A DNA stretch of 33,206 nucleotides, taken from NCBI GenBank assembly GCA_017546205.1, contig JAFYXJ010000004.1, positions 1 to 33,206 of the forward strand, written 5' to 3'. The translations under genes and the position numbers were made by a program. The stretch's first letter is position 1. Every line of letters begins with the position of its first letter. Positions 8,308 through 16,743 of this stretch are shown here, piece by piece. Source of the stretch: Clostridia bacterium. GTDB lineage: Bacteria > Bacillota > Clostridia > Monoglobales > Monoglobaceae. Under the pieces are notes generated by a model, which saw only the letters and a program-made list of their open reading frames with translations, did no database searches and was not told the DNA's origin.

Positions 8308-10185
8308 CTATTCCTGCACAGCGGCAATCTGCTCCTCCTCAGTTTTTCTTACATAGGTGGGAACAACTTTTGCAACGGCATTTTTTACCGCTTCATTGTC
8401 GTTAGTTTCCAATGCCTGTTTCAGGGTGTCCAGATGTTCTTCCAGTTTCTCCATACTGTCAAAGAACGGCTGTCCGATATAAATCTGGGCATGAGCAGTC
8501 TTTTTCAAGCCTTCCTCTTCCATTAAAAGTTCTTCATACAGTTTTTCGCCGGGACGAAGTCCGGTAATCTGGATTTTAATATCCTTGCCTTCCTTTAATC
8601 CGGAAAGACGAATCAGGTTCTTTGCCATATCATAGATCCTGACAGGTTCACCCATATCCAGAACAAATATTTCACCGCCGCTTGCATAGGTTGCTGCCTG
8701 AAGCACCAATTGCGCCGCTTCCGGAATGGTCATAAAGAAACGGGTAATATCCGGATGGGTAACGGTGATAGGTCCTCCTCGACGAATCTGCTGTTTGAAT
8801 CTTGGCAAAACAGAACCATTGGAATTGAGCACATTACCAAACCGAACTGCCACAAACTCCGTTTCACTCTTGGTCTGCATTGCCTGAATAATCATTTCAC
8901 AGACACGCTTGGTAGCACCCATGACATTGGTGGGGTTCACCGCTTTGTCCGTAGAAATCAATACAAATCGTTTTGCGCCGAACATATCTGCACAGCACGC
9001 AGTATTGTAGGTACCAAAAACATTGTTTTTGACCGCTTCCATAGCATTGTTTTCCATCAAAGGAACATGCTTATGCGCCGCTGCATGAAAAACAATGTGA
9101 GGACGATATGTGGCAAACACCTGTTCCATCCGGTTTCTATCCCGAACTGAGGCAATCACCACGTCCACATCACAATTCGGAAAATCATCATGCAGATTAT
9201 TTTCCAGATCAAATGCGTTATTTTCATAAATATCAAGAATGACCAGTTTTTTAGGAGCAAATCTTGCAATCTGCCGGCAAAGTTCTGAACCAATAGAACC
9301 ACCTCCGCCGGTTACCATGACCACCTTATCCGTGATATCTTCCTGAATGGCACTATTATCCAGTTTCACGGCAGGGCGGGCAAGCAAATCCTCCACTTCC
9401 ACTTCTCGGATGAAATCGACGCTCTTCTTCTTTTCCAAAGAATCTGCAATACCGGGGAGAATTTTAATTCTGCAAGGTTGCTGACTGCAAAGTTCCAGAA
9501 TTCTCTTCTTTTCTGCAGGCTCTACCGAAGAAATAGCAACAATAATTTCCTCCGGTTTCAACCATCCAACCAATCGAGGAATCTGATTGGTATTGCCGAT
9601 TACCTTATGTCCATAGATAATCATTTTCTGTTTTTGGGGATCGTCATCAATGAACCCAAGAATGTGATAATTTAAATCCGTATTACTGGCAATATCTTTT
9701 GCCAATGTAACGCCAAGTTCCCCGGCACCGACAATCAGCACCGATTTGGGATTTTCCCGTTGGCTTCTGTTCAGCGCCATACGGACGATTTTTCCCATAA
9801 TGCGAATCGCCATACGCACGCCAACTACGGCAAACATAGCAATCAAAGTGGTAAAAAGACTTTCTTTCAAAAAGAAACCTTCTGTGGGATGTGCGACAGA
9901 TAACAAATCGGTCAAAAAGCCTGCACAAAGACATGCCGCCGTCACTCTTAAATATTCCCGTGTACCTCCATACACCCAGTAAACACGGTAACAACCAAAC
10001 ATGTAAAGAAATCCTGTAAATGCAAAAACTGTCAAAATCACCATGTTCCAACTGGACAAAATAACAGTAAGTCCCAGTTCAACACGGTACATCATCAGAA
10101 TGGTAAGTACGTACGAGCAAATAATCAGGAAGATATCTCCAATAAAAAGATACCGGTTCCGTACAATATTCTGTAGCGTTTTCAT
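8308..10185 (-). CDS. membrane nucleotide-sugar dehydratase/epimerase (CapD/FlaA1-like)
   Basis: This 625-residue protein belongs to the polysaccharide biosynthesis CapD/WbpM group, which makes UDP-sugar intermediates (typically UDP-GlcNAc 4,6-dehydratase) for surface glycans. It has about four membrane segments in the first 130 residues, then a first Rossmann domain (LIVGAGELGVTLAKDI). The catalytic short-chain dehydrogenase domain follows, with VTGGGGSIGSELC, the STDKAVNPTNVMGATK stretch (Met in place of the usual catalytic Tyr, as is normal in this family) and the GLRPGEKLYEELL motif. The start is ATG 10185, chosen for the AAAGGAGAGG site; an upstream in-frame ATG at 10209 lies before that site. 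It follows the phosphatase by 13 bases. The precise sugar product cannot be read from sequence. Confidence 0.88.
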   Translation of the reverse strand: MKTLQNIVRNRYLFIGDIFLIICSYVLTILMMYRVELGLTVILSSWNMVILTVFAFTGFLYMFGCYRVYWVYGGTREYLRVTAACLCAGFLTDLLSVAHPTEGFFLKESLFTTLIAMFAVVGVRMAIRIMGKIVRMALNRSQRENPKSVLIVGAGELGVTLAKDIASNTDLNYHILGFIDDDPQKQKMIIYGHKVIGNTNQIPRLVGWLKPEEIIVAISSVEPAEKKRILELCSQQPCRIKILPGIADSLEKKKSVDFIREVEVEDLLARPAVKLDNSAIQEDITDKVVMVTGGGGSIGSELCRQIARFAPKKLVILDIYENNAFDLENNLHDDFPNCDVDVVIASVRDRNRMEQVFATYRPHIVFHAAAHKHVPLMENNAMEAVKNNVFGTYNTACCADMFGAKRFVLISTDKAVNPTNVMGATKRVCEMIIQAMQTKSETEFVAVRFGNVLNSNGSVLPRFKQQIRRGGPITVTHPDITRFFMTIPEAAQLVLQAATYASGGEIFVLDMGEPVRIYDMAKNLIRLSGLKEGKDIKIQITGLRPGEKLYEELLMEEEGLKKTAHAQIYIGQPFFDSMEKLEEHLDTLKQALETNDNEAVKNAVAKVVPTYVRKTEEEQIAAVQE

Positions 10186-10198
10186 TCGTCCCTCTCCT

Positions 10199-10894
10199 TT
10201 AACATTCATTCAAAATTCGGGTCTCCCATGTTGCCAGATGCTCATCCAATTCCTTGACATATCGCTTGCTCATATATTTCATAACGATCGAAAGATTGGG
10301 TGAGCGCCGTTCCAAATTGTGACAATCAGAACCAAATATTTGCACACTCTCATTTCTCATCAACTTAATCGCCTTTCCCTTCTTCCATCCGGAAAAGGCT
10401 TCTGCATTCATTTGGAGCACTGCGCCTTCTTTGCGCAACCGATGTATCCATTCCCGGTTCTTACCTATGTAGTAATAACGCTCAATATGCGCCAATACCG
10501 GAGTAATGTTACATTCACTCATCAACCGGACCATATCATTGTAATAACTAACGGTCAATTGTTCCATAGATGGTTCAATCAACAGATATCTGCTTTTCCC
10601 TATGCAAAGCTTCTCAATCCCGTCAATCTGGTGTAAAGACAGTCCACAATATAAAACCTCTGCTCCCGGAATAATCGTAAAGGTTCCACCTATTGCTTCA
10701 TTCAATTTAGCCATTGCCGCATCCCGCCGTGCCAGAAAACTTTCAATGCTCTCCAGCCGTAAATCAAAATGGGGCGTTGCCATCACAGTATCCACACCAT
10801 AATTACGCATTAGTTCCAACATCTTCAATGATTGCTCCACACTTCTGCTTCCGTCATCCATTTCAGGAAGAATATGGGTGTGAAAATCAACCAT
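10199..10894 (-). CDS. PHP-family protein-tyrosine phosphatase (CpsB/YwqE type)
   Basis: This is a metal-dependent tyrosine phosphatase of the PHP superfamily that dephosphorylates the partner bacterial tyrosine kinase and so controls capsule or exopolysaccharide output. The 231 residues start with the metal-binding DFHTHILPEMDDGS, continue with MATPHFD and IPGAEVLY, and contain PVLAHIERY and a late FGSDCHN, all characteristic of this family. The gene overlaps the end of the kinase gene by eight bases and precedes the dehydratase. The length matches CpsB and YwqE (about 240-255). The substrate is presumably the tyrosine cluster of the kinase encoded immediately upstream. Confidence 0.9.
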   Translation of the reverse strand: MVDFHTHILPEMDDGSRSVEQSLKMLELMRNYGVDTVMATPHFDLRLESIESFLARRDAAMAKLNEAIGGTFTIIPGAEVLYCGLSLHQIDGIEKLCIGKSRYLLIEPSMEQLTVSYYNDMVRLMSECNITPVLAHIERYYYIGKNREWIHRLRKEGAVLQMNAEAFSGWKKGKAIKLMRNESVQIFGSDCHNLERRSPNLSIVMKYMSKRYVKELDEHLATWETRILNEC

Positions 10895-11699
10895 TTTTCA
10901 ATTTCTCCTCCAACTTGGGAACTTTGGAACCATATCCGTAATAACCATAGTAGCCGTAATAACCATAGTATTTTCTAAAAATGCCTTTGCGTTTCTTACT
11001 GGAAGAAAGGTCAGCATCATTAAACAGAATCCCCAGAATACGTGCTTTTACAAACTGTAATTGCTGAATTGCCTCTGCCAGTTCATCCTTTCCGGTTTTT
11101 CCCTGACGGACAATCAACAATACGCCATTTGCTTTTACCGCAAGCAACGATGCATCGGTAGCAACATTGACCGGTGGGGTATCAATAAAGACATAATCAT
11201 ACATCTCGCTCAGACTCTTCAGAACCTCATCCATCTTTTCTGAAACAAGCAATTCTGCAGGATTGGGAGGGATATCACCGGAATAAATAATATCCAAATT
11301 GGGGAACTGATTATGATGAATAACTTCAGAAAGCGTATTCAGGTTTACCAAAACATTACTGATGCCCGGTGTACCCTTTTCCTGACAAAGTCTTGCCACG
11401 TTGGGTTTTCTCAGGTCACAGTCAATGACGCACACCTTGGCACCAAGTTCAGCAAACGTGATGGCGGTATTCAAGCAGTTTGTAGTTTTTCCCTCCGATG
11501 CATCAGAACTCGTAACCACAATCATTTTTCCGCCTTCTTCGGTCAAAGAGAAAATCAAATTGGTGCGTAAAGTTTTATATGCTTCCTTTACGAAAAAAGA
11601 ACTCTTTTTAGATAGCAGTTTCTCGCTTGCGCCGCCTTGTTCTTTTTCTTTACGCTTAAAAAGTTTTTTAATTTTACGAACTCGTTTTCCTATGCTCAT
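10887..11699 (-). CDS. cytoplasmic tyrosine-protein kinase (CpsD/CapB type)
   Basis: This is a BY-kinase that autophosphorylates on a C-terminal tyrosine cluster and regulates polysaccharide assembly. The 270 residues have a basic N-terminus, Walker A TSSDASEGKTTNC (about 62-74), Walker A' VCVIDCDLRKP and Walker B YDYVFIDTPP. The tail has nine tyrosines in YYGYYGYYGYYGYG. There is no membrane segment, as expected of the Gram-positive split type, which needs a separate transmembrane activator (CpsC/CapA/Wzd). No such gene is found in this window, so it must lie elsewhere or be dispensable. The start at 11699 has AAAGGCGG upstream, and a good promoter sits at 11733-11762. It heads a four-gene unit. 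Confidence 0.9.
   Translation of the reverse strand: MSIGKRVRKIKKLFKRKEKEQGGASEKLLSKKSSFFVKEAYKTLRTNLIFSLTEEGGKMIVVTSSDASEGKTTNCLNTAITFAELGAKVCVIDCDLRKPNVARLCQEKGTPGISNVLVNLNTLSEVIHHNQFPNLDIIYSGDIPPNPAELLVSEKMDEVLKSLSEMYDYVFIDTPPVNVATDASLLAVKANGVLLIVRQGKTGKDELAEAIQQLQFVKARILGILFNDADLSSSKKRKGIFRKYYGYYGYYGYYGYGSKVPKLEEKLKNG
10936..10970 (-). repeat. 18-bp tandem repeat coding for the tyrosine cluster
   Basis: Two near-identical 18-bp units (the 17-base word CCGTAATAACCATAGTA at 10936-10952 and 10954-10970) encode the Tyr-Tyr-Gly repeats at the kinase C-terminus. The repeat keeps frame (18 = 6 codons), so unit gain or loss would change the number of phosphorylatable tyrosines without a frameshift. 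Confidence 0.7.
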
Positions 11700-11732
11700 T
11701 TCTCAAATTCCGCCTTTCTGTACAATAAAATA

Positions 11733-11762
11733 ATTATATCATATCAATAAGGAAAAAGTCAA
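11733..11762 (-). promoter_or_regulatory. promoter of the polysaccharide operon
   Basis: A minus-strand -35 TTGACT (11757-11762) and -10 TATAAT (11733-11738) are 18 bases apart, 33 bases upstream of the kinase start and just after the proB stop. No terminator was seen between proB and this promoter, so read-through from proB is also possible. Confidence 0.65.
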
Positions 11763-11770
11763 TAGAATCT

Positions 11771-12550
11771 CTACTGCCGTTTCCCTTTGAACAGCGTTCC
11801 CACCTGTTTCCCGTCAATTACATCATAAAGCAATTCCGGCGTATTCCCATTGGCAATGATCATATCGATCCCAACTTCGCCTACCAACTCCGCCGCATTC
11901 AGTTTGGTTCGCATTCCTCCGGTCCCCCGTCGAGTGCCCTCTCCTCCTGCACAAGCTCGAATTTCCTCGGTAATTTCTTCTACAACCTCAATGAGTTTCG
12001 CATCTTTTTGGGCGGGATTTCCGTCATAAAATCCGTCAATATCCGATAAAATAACCAAAAGGTCTGCATCTACTAATTTTGCCACATAGGCAGATAAGGT
12101 ATCATTATCTCCAAATTCAATCTCATAGGTGGAAATAACATCATTTTCGTTCACAATAGGAATAACCCCATATCCGATCATGGTCTCAAAGGCATTTTTT
12201 GCACTTTCATATCTGGTTTCATGATCCAGCACAAATTTCGTCAAAAGAACCTGTCCCGTATTATATCCGTATTCCTTAAAGAACTTTTCGTAAATTGCGA
12301 CCAAACTCGCCTGACCAATAGCGGCAAGTGCCTGTTTTTGTCTGGTGTCTGCAGGCTTTTCAGAAAGTCCCAGTTTTCCAACGCCAACGCCAATGGCACC
12401 GCTGGAAACCAGAACAACCTCCATCCCCATATTCATAAGATCCGCCAGAACTCGTACCAATGCCTCTAACCGTTTCAGGTTGATTGCACCAGTATCATGG
12501 GTCAGGGTGGATGTTCCCACCTTAACTACAATACGTTTTTTCTTGTTCAT
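11771..12550 (-). CDS. proB: glutamate 5-kinase
   Basis: This enzyme phosphorylates glutamate with ATP, the first step of proline synthesis. The 259 residues comprise only the amino-acid kinase domain: RIVVKVGTSTLT at the N-terminus, VLVSSGAIGVG, PIVNENDVIST, FGDNDTLSA and GTGGMRTKLNAA. The C-terminal PUA domain found in the longer E. coli form is absent, as in several Firmicutes. The start is ATG 12550; an ATG one codon upstream in another frame is ignored. It has a near-consensus promoter (12586-12614), divergent from dusB. proA, its usual partner, is not in this window. Confidence 0.93.
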   Translation of the reverse strand: MNKKKRIVVKVGTSTLTHDTGAINLKRLEALVRVLADLMNMGMEVVLVSSGAIGVGVGKLGLSEKPADTRQKQALAAIGQASLVAIYEKFFKEYGYNTGQVLLTKFVLDHETRYESAKNAFETMIGYGVIPIVNENDVISTYEIEFGDNDTLSAYVAKLVDADLLVILSDIDGFYDGNPAQKDAKLIEVVEEITEEIRACAGGEGTRRGTGGMRTKLNAAELVGEVGIDMIIANGNTPELLYDVIDGKQVGTLFKGKRQ

Positions 12551-12585
12551 CCATTCTTCCCCCCGGAATTATGTATATCTTTTTT

Positions 12586-12614
12586 AGTATAGCAACTTTC
12601 TTTTATTTTGTCAA
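12586..12614 (-). promoter_or_regulatory. promoter of proB
   Basis: A minus-strand -35 TTGACA (12609-12614), a 17-base spacer and -10 TATACT (12586-12591) make one of the best sigma-70-type promoters in the window. Confidence 0.8.
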
Positions 12615-12637
12615 GGAAAGCAGGGTTGTAAAAAACC

Positions 12638-12666
12638 TTGACTTATCCAAAAAAATGTGATTAGAT
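12638..12666 (+). promoter_or_regulatory. candidate promoter of dusB
   Basis: A plus-strand TTGACT (12638-12643) and TTAGAT (12661-12666) are 17 bases apart. A TATAAT follows at 12670-12675 but has no matching -35 at a proper distance. Confidence 0.45.
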
Positions 12667-12703
12667 ATGTATAATATTACAACATTGGAAAGTGAAATCA
12701 GTT

Positions 12704-13672
12704 ATGCAAATTGGTTCTATTCTTCTTGACAACAATCTAGTGCTTGCTCCCATGGCAGGAGTTACGGATAAGGCCTTCCGCATTACGGCAAAGCCTTTTG
12801 GCCCTGCTCTGATGTATACGGAGATGGTTTCCGGAAAAGGCTTACACTATCAGAACAAACGAACCGGAAATCTTCTGGAAGCCGTCCCCAAAGAGGCTCC
12901 TGTGGCAGCGCAAATTTTTGGCCATGACCCTGATATTATGGCATCGGTAGCAGAAGATGCTCTTAAACACGGAGCGGTGATGTTAGACATCAACATGGGA
13001 TGCCCCGCCCCAAAGATCGTCAACAACGGCGACGGCTGTGCGCTCATGAAAAATCCTGCTCTTGCAGGAAAAATCATTTCCGCGGTCAGCAAAGCAGTAT
13101 CTGTTCCGGTTACTGTGAAATTCCGGATGGGTTGGGATGACGAGCAAATCAACGCTATAGAATTTGCAAAAATTGCCGAGGCAAATGGCGCTTCCGCCGT
13201 AACCGTACATGGAAGAACCCGGATGGCTTTCTATAGCGGAACCGCGAACTGGGACATCATCCGCAAGGTAAAAGACGCAGTTTCCATTCCGGTTATCGGA
13301 AACGGAGATATCGTCGACGGCGTTTCCGCAAAAAAAATGCTGGATACTACCGGATGCGATGGGTTGATGATTGGCAGAGCCGCCCAGGGAAACCCATGGA
13401 TTTTTAAAGAAATTCTTCATTATCTGGAAACGAGCAAACTTCTCCCTCCTCCCTCTTTGGCAGAACGGGTTTCAGTTGCACGTTCCCACCTTGATCTTCT
13501 GGTACAATATAAGGGAGAACATCGAGGTATTCTGGAAGGACGAAAACACATGGCATGGTATTTTCGCGGTGTTATCGGTGGTGCTAGATTGCGTGACCGT
13601 ATTAATAAGGTCTGCAGTCACGGAGAAATGATAGAGATTCTTGACAAAATAGAATCTGAAAATTGGGATTAA
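12704..13672 (+). CDS. dusB: tRNA-dihydrouridine synthase DusB
   Basis: This is a flavin-dependent enzyme that reduces specific uridines of tRNA to dihydrouridine. The 322 residues fold as a TIM barrel plus a helical C-terminal domain. Motifs include LAPMAGVTDKAFR near the N-terminus, INMGCPAPKIV with the catalytic cysteine, KFRMGWD, VHGRTR, GNGDI and IGRAAQGNPWIF. ATG 12704 is preferred over GTG 12692: GGAAAG is about 11 bases before the ATG but directly abuts the GTG, and MQIGSI is the usual family start. It is a single-gene plus-strand unit between divergent proB and the aro operon, closed by its own terminator. Confidence 0.95.
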   Translation: MQIGSILLDNNLVLAPMAGVTDKAFRITAKPFGPALMYTEMVSGKGLHYQNKRTGNLLEAVPKEAPVAAQIFGHDPDIMASVAEDALKHGAVMLDINMGCPAPKIVNNGDGCALMKNPALAGKIISAVSKAVSVPVTVKFRMGWDDEQINAIEFAKIAEANGASAVTVHGRTRMAFYSGTANWDIIRKVKDAVSIPVIGNGDIVDGVSAKKMLDTTGCDGLMIGRAAQGNPWIFKEILHYLETSKLLPPPSLAERVSVARSHLDLLVQYKGEHRGILEGRKHMAWYFRGVIGGARLRDRINKVCSHGEMIEILDKIESENWD

Positions 13673-13698
13673 ACATCTGTCCAATCATAGATGGGTTC

Positions 13699-13739
13699 AT
13701 GATGGTAGACGCATTTTTGTGTCTACCATCATTTTTTTA
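13699..13739 (+). terminator. terminator of dusB
   Basis: The perfect 12-bp arms ATGATGGTAGAC and GTCTACCATCAT, with a 10-base loop, are followed by seven Ts on the plus strand. Confidence 0.9.
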
Positions 13740-13744
13740 TAAAG

Positions 13745-13772
13745 AAAACTGCCTGCTTGAGCAGGCAGTTTT
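13745..13772 (-). terminator. terminator of the aro operon
   Basis: The hairpin arms AAAACTGCCTGC and GCAGGCAGTTTT flank a four-base loop, 37 bases after the aroE stop. T-rich sequence follows on both strands, so it may also back up the dusB terminator. Confidence 0.8.
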
Positions 13773-13808
13773 GAAAATTTTTTCTATAAAGTATTGACTA
13801 CTGCACGT

Positions 13809-14642
13809 TTAAGGCATCATCACTTTTTTTACTTCTTCATAAACGAGTTTTAAGGAAAATTCGGTTCCGGTATAAATCCGATCCGCCAGCAATGCCTGAT
13901 AAATCAGCATTCCCATCCCATTCAGAGTGCTAAGTCCCAGTTCCTCCGCTTTGGCAAGCAATGCCGTCTTGGGTGGATTGTAAATCAAATCGGTGACCAT
14001 GGCATTCTTAGGTAAGCATTCCAGAAACGTCAGGTCAGAAAAATCCTCCTTAACCCCATGCATGCCCAAGGGGGTTGCCTGCACCAGAATCTGACAATCC
14101 TGACAACTTTCGCAAAGTTCTTTTTGCTTCAGTGTCCCCGCAGAACCAATGCCGGAAAGGGGTTCTGCAATTTCCTCCGCTTTCTCCAAAGTCCGGTTCA
14201 GGATACGGATTTTTTTTGCACCTGCATCCTTTAGGGCAAGTGCCAATGTGCGAACCACACCGCCGGCACCCAGAATCAAAACATTGCTGTCTTTCACCTG
14301 ACAGCCGGCATCACTTACCGCCTGAATATATCCCTCTGCATCGGTGTTAAACCCGTACAGTTTCCCCTCTTTTACCAGAACGGTATTGACTGCACCAAAC
14401 CGTTTTGCCGCATCATCCATTCCTGAAAGATATGGCAAAATATCCACCTTATGAGGCATGGTCAGATTAAATCCGTTCAAGCCCTTTTCTATTGCATAAT
14501 CAAGAAAAGATTGAAGTTCCCCTTTTTTTACCCGGATCCGTTCATAGGAACAGGGGATACCCAACGCAGAGAACGCTGCCCCATGCACCTGAAGAGAACA
14601 ACTGTGGCTGATGGGATCTCCGATGACCGCAAGGTTAAGCAT
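13809..14642 (-). CDS. aroE: shikimate dehydrogenase
   Basis: This enzyme reduces 3-dehydroshikimate to shikimate with NADPH, the fourth step of the shikimate pathway. The 277 residues show the substrate site DPISHSCSLQVHGAAF, NLTMPHK with the catalytic Lys, GAVNTVL, FNTDAEGY and the nucleotide-binding LILGAGGVVRTLALAL. They also show ILNRTLEKA, LIYNPPKTALL and the C-terminal NGMGMLIYQAL. It is the last of nine co-directional aro genes and overlaps aroQ by eight bases. The glycine loop reads GAGGVVR where GAGGAAR/GAGGASR is typical, a modest change. A terminator follows. Confidence 0.95.
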   Translation of the reverse strand: MLNLAVIGDPISHSCSLQVHGAAFSALGIPCSYERIRVKKGELQSFLDYAIEKGLNGFNLTMPHKVDILPYLSGMDDAAKRFGAVNTVLVKEGKLYGFNTDAEGYIQAVSDAGCQVKDSNVLILGAGGVVRTLALALKDAGAKKIRILNRTLEKAEEIAEPLSGIGSAGTLKQKELCESCQDCQILVQATPLGMHGVKEDFSDLTFLECLPKNAMVTDLIYNPPKTALLAKAEELGLSTLNGMGMLIYQALLADRIYTGTEFSLKLVYEEVKKVMMP

Positions 14643-15075
14643 CTGCTTTCACTTCCTCAAGAAGATAGTCAAGGGCAAGGGTATACCCACGGAAACCCAG
14701 ACCGCAAATCTGTCCGATACAAGCCGGTGCTGTGACTGACTTGTGCCGGAACTCCTCCCGCTTGTGGATATTGCTGATATGCACCTCAACAGTGGGAAGT
14801 CCTACTGCCAGAAGTGCATCAAAAATTGCATAGCTATAATGCGTATACGCACCCGGATTGATGATAATGGCATCATAATTACCAAGGGCATGATGAATAA
14901 AATCAATCATTTCGCCCTCACTGTTGCTTTGCAGAACAACTGCCTCGCAACTCCGTTCTTCCGCATAGGATTCCAAATATTGTTCCAAATCCATATAGGT
15001 CTTTGCCCCGTAAACCTCCGGTTCCCGAACACCCAGCATATTCAGATTCGGTCCGTTAATTACCATAATTTTCAT
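14635..15075 (-). CDS. aroQ: 3-dehydroquinate dehydratase, type II
   Basis: This enzyme dehydrates 3-dehydroquinate to 3-dehydroshikimate. The 146 residues match the small dodecameric type II class. Key parts are INGPNLNMLGVREPEVYG with the catalytic tyrosine, QSNSEGEMIDFIH, INPGAYTHYSYAIFDAL, VEVHISNIHKREEFRHKS and the final RGYTLALDYLL. The start overlaps aroK by 20 bases, and the end overlaps aroE by eight, so translation is tightly coupled. Confidence 0.97.
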   Translation of the reverse strand: MKIMVINGPNLNMLGVREPEVYGAKTYMDLEQYLESYAEERSCEAVVLQSNSEGEMIDFIHHALGNYDAIIINPGAYTHYSYAIFDALLAVGLPTVEVHISNIHKREEFRHKSVTAPACIGQICGLGFRGYTLALDYLLEEVKADA

Positions 15076-15565
15076 ACGTTTTCACCTCATTGATTATTGT
15101 TTTCAGAACATCTTCCATGTTTCCCTGATTACAGACGATGATATCCGCCCATTTCCGGTAAAGGCTGACCCGCTCCTTGTGGAGTCGGAGCAATCTATCT
15201 TTCCCCTCTTGCAAAAGGGGTCTTGTTTCCGTGTGAATATCTTCCATAATGGATGTAACAGGGCGGTCCAGAAACACCACCAATCCCTGCTTGGCAATGG
15301 GATAATTTTCTTCCTGTGTGACAATACCTCCGCCGGTAGCAATCACCTGTCCCCTGCCCACGTTTTGGGAAAAAGCTTCGGTTTCCCGTCCGCGAAACCC
15401 TGCTTCTCCCTCACGGGCAAAGATGTCCGAAACGGTGATCCCTGCACTTTCCTCAACGGCTTGATCCAAATCCAGAAAGGGAATATCTAGTTCTTTTGCC
15501 AAACGCTCCCCCAAGGTGGTTTTTCCACAGCCGGGCATGCCAATCAGAATCACATCTTTTTTCAT
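15056..15565 (-). CDS. aroK: shikimate kinase
   Basis: This enzyme phosphorylates shikimate at the 3-hydroxyl with ATP. The 169 residues contain Walker A GMPGCGKTT (8-16), FLDLDQAVEESAG, FRGRETEAF (shikimate-binding Arg), VIATGGGIV and the lid-associated TRPLLQEG. The length matches single-domain AroK. The start overlaps the pheA stop by four bases (ATGA). Confidence 0.96.
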   Translation of the reverse strand: MKKDVILIGMPGCGKTTLGERLAKELDIPFLDLDQAVEESAGITVSDIFAREGEAGFRGRETEAFSQNVGRGQVIATGGGIVTQEENYPIAKQGLVVFLDRPVTSIMEDIHTETRPLLQEGKDRLLRLHKERVSLYRKWADIIVCNQGNMEDVLKTIINEVKTYENYGN

Positions 15566-16731
15566 GTATCTTCCGCCTCTTTTCCCCGATAGTTTCCAAG
15601 CAGGGTAAAGGCCTCCGTGCCTTCAATTACCGAATCAGTAACCTGACGCACCGCAGGAATCAGCAGATTCCCCGAATAGTCTGCCAGAAACATGTAGGCA
15701 AAAGGCTGTTCAGGAATGGGTCTGGATTCCAATTTTAATAAATTCAATCCCGCACGGGCAAACAATGCAAGCAAACGGTGAAGCTGTCCACTCTCATGTC
15801 GCAGCGTAAAGGCAATACTGATTTTATCACAGACCTCATCCACCTCCGGCTGTTTTGCAATGACAGCAAATCGGGTGGTATTGACACCGCTGTTATTAAT
15901 ATTTTCTGCCAGCACAGTAAGTCCCAGTCGTTCTGCGTTGGTTTTGGACGCGATGGCAGCACAGGACAGATCCTGTTTCTCTGCCACAGCCTGAGCGCTC
16001 ATTGCGGTACTGTAATATTCTTCGCATCGTACCTCGCTAAGGCTACGCAAAAATTCTCCACATTGCAGGATGCCCTGTTGATGGGAATACACCGTTCGGA
16101 TATCTTGAATCGTGGCACCGTCAATTCCCAGCAAGCAATGGCGAATTGCAATTTTTTCTTCCCCAACAATGTAGTATTTGTGTTTGAGCAAAAGTTCGCT
16201 GACCTCTAAAATGGTACCCGTAGAGGAATTTTCCAAAGGCAACACCAGATAATCCGCATCATTATTGGTCAAAGTGTCAAATGCATCGGAAAAAGTTCCG
16301 GCAGAAATCCGCTTGCATTCTTTTCCAAAATAGGAAATTGCTGCTTCTTCGCTGTAAGAACCCTCATTTCCATAATAACAAACAATGGGATTGGGTTTTC
16401 TGGTCCGTCGGTCTTTTAAGATGGTTTCTATCCGCATCCGGTCCTGTTCACCGGTAAGTTCTCTGGTCTGCCGAACTCTGCTAATTGCCATGACAGCATG
16501 AAAAAAGTCATAGACTTCGTTTTTCATGTCATCGCCGTAACCCAGTTCTGCCAGAAGTTCCAGTTTGTTTTTAAGCACCTGACTTTCTCTTTGGGCGTCC
16601 AGAACCGGCATCCCGATTCCCCGTTTATATTCTGCAACCTGACTGCAGACCTCCATCCGTTCCAGAAATATCGGAAGTAACTGTCGATCAAGGCTGTCAA
16701 TCTGCTGCCGGAGTTGTTCCAATTCATTCAT
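15562..16731 (-). CDS. pheA: bifunctional chorismate mutase/prephenate dehydratase
   Basis: This P-protein converts chorismate to prephenate and then to phenylpyruvate, the committed step to phenylalanine. The 389 residues split into an AroQ-type chorismate mutase (about 1-90: LRQQIDSLDRQLL and VAEYKRGIGMPVLD), a prephenate dehydratase domain (about 107-290: YYGNEGSYSEEAAISYF, ENSSTGTI and the catalytic NTTRFAVI), and a C-terminal ACT domain. The ACT domain has the Phe-binding LESRPIP, which predicts feedback inhibition by phenylalanine. In many Firmicutes these two activities are on separate proteins, so the fusion is worth noting. It follows aroC by 12 bases. Confidence 0.95.
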   Translation of the reverse strand: MNELEQLRQQIDSLDRQLLPIFLERMEVCSQVAEYKRGIGMPVLDAQRESQVLKNKLELLAELGYGDDMKNEVYDFFHAVMAISRVRQTRELTGEQDRMRIETILKDRRTRKPNPIVCYYGNEGSYSEEAAISYFGKECKRISAGTFSDAFDTLTNNDADYLVLPLENSSTGTILEVSELLLKHKYYIVGEEKIAIRHCLLGIDGATIQDIRTVYSHQQGILQCGEFLRSLSEVRCEEYYSTAMSAQAVAEKQDLSCAAIASKTNAERLGLTVLAENINNSGVNTTRFAVIAKQPEVDEVCDKISIAFTLRHESGQLHRLLALFARAGLNLLKLESRPIPEQPFAYMFLADYSGNLLIPAVRQVTDSVIEGTEAFTLLGNYRGKEAEDT

Positions 16732-16743
16732 GGGTCTTCCCCC

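Noticed and set aside
10936..10970. Short tandem repeat as a possible CRISPR-like or regulatory repeat
   Set aside because: It lies in frame within the kinase gene and is explained by the YYG protein repeat.
12670..12675. TATAAT as the dusB -10 box
   Set aside because: The only good -35 (TTGACT at 12638) is 26 bases away, too far; the TTAGAT box at 17 bases is preferred.
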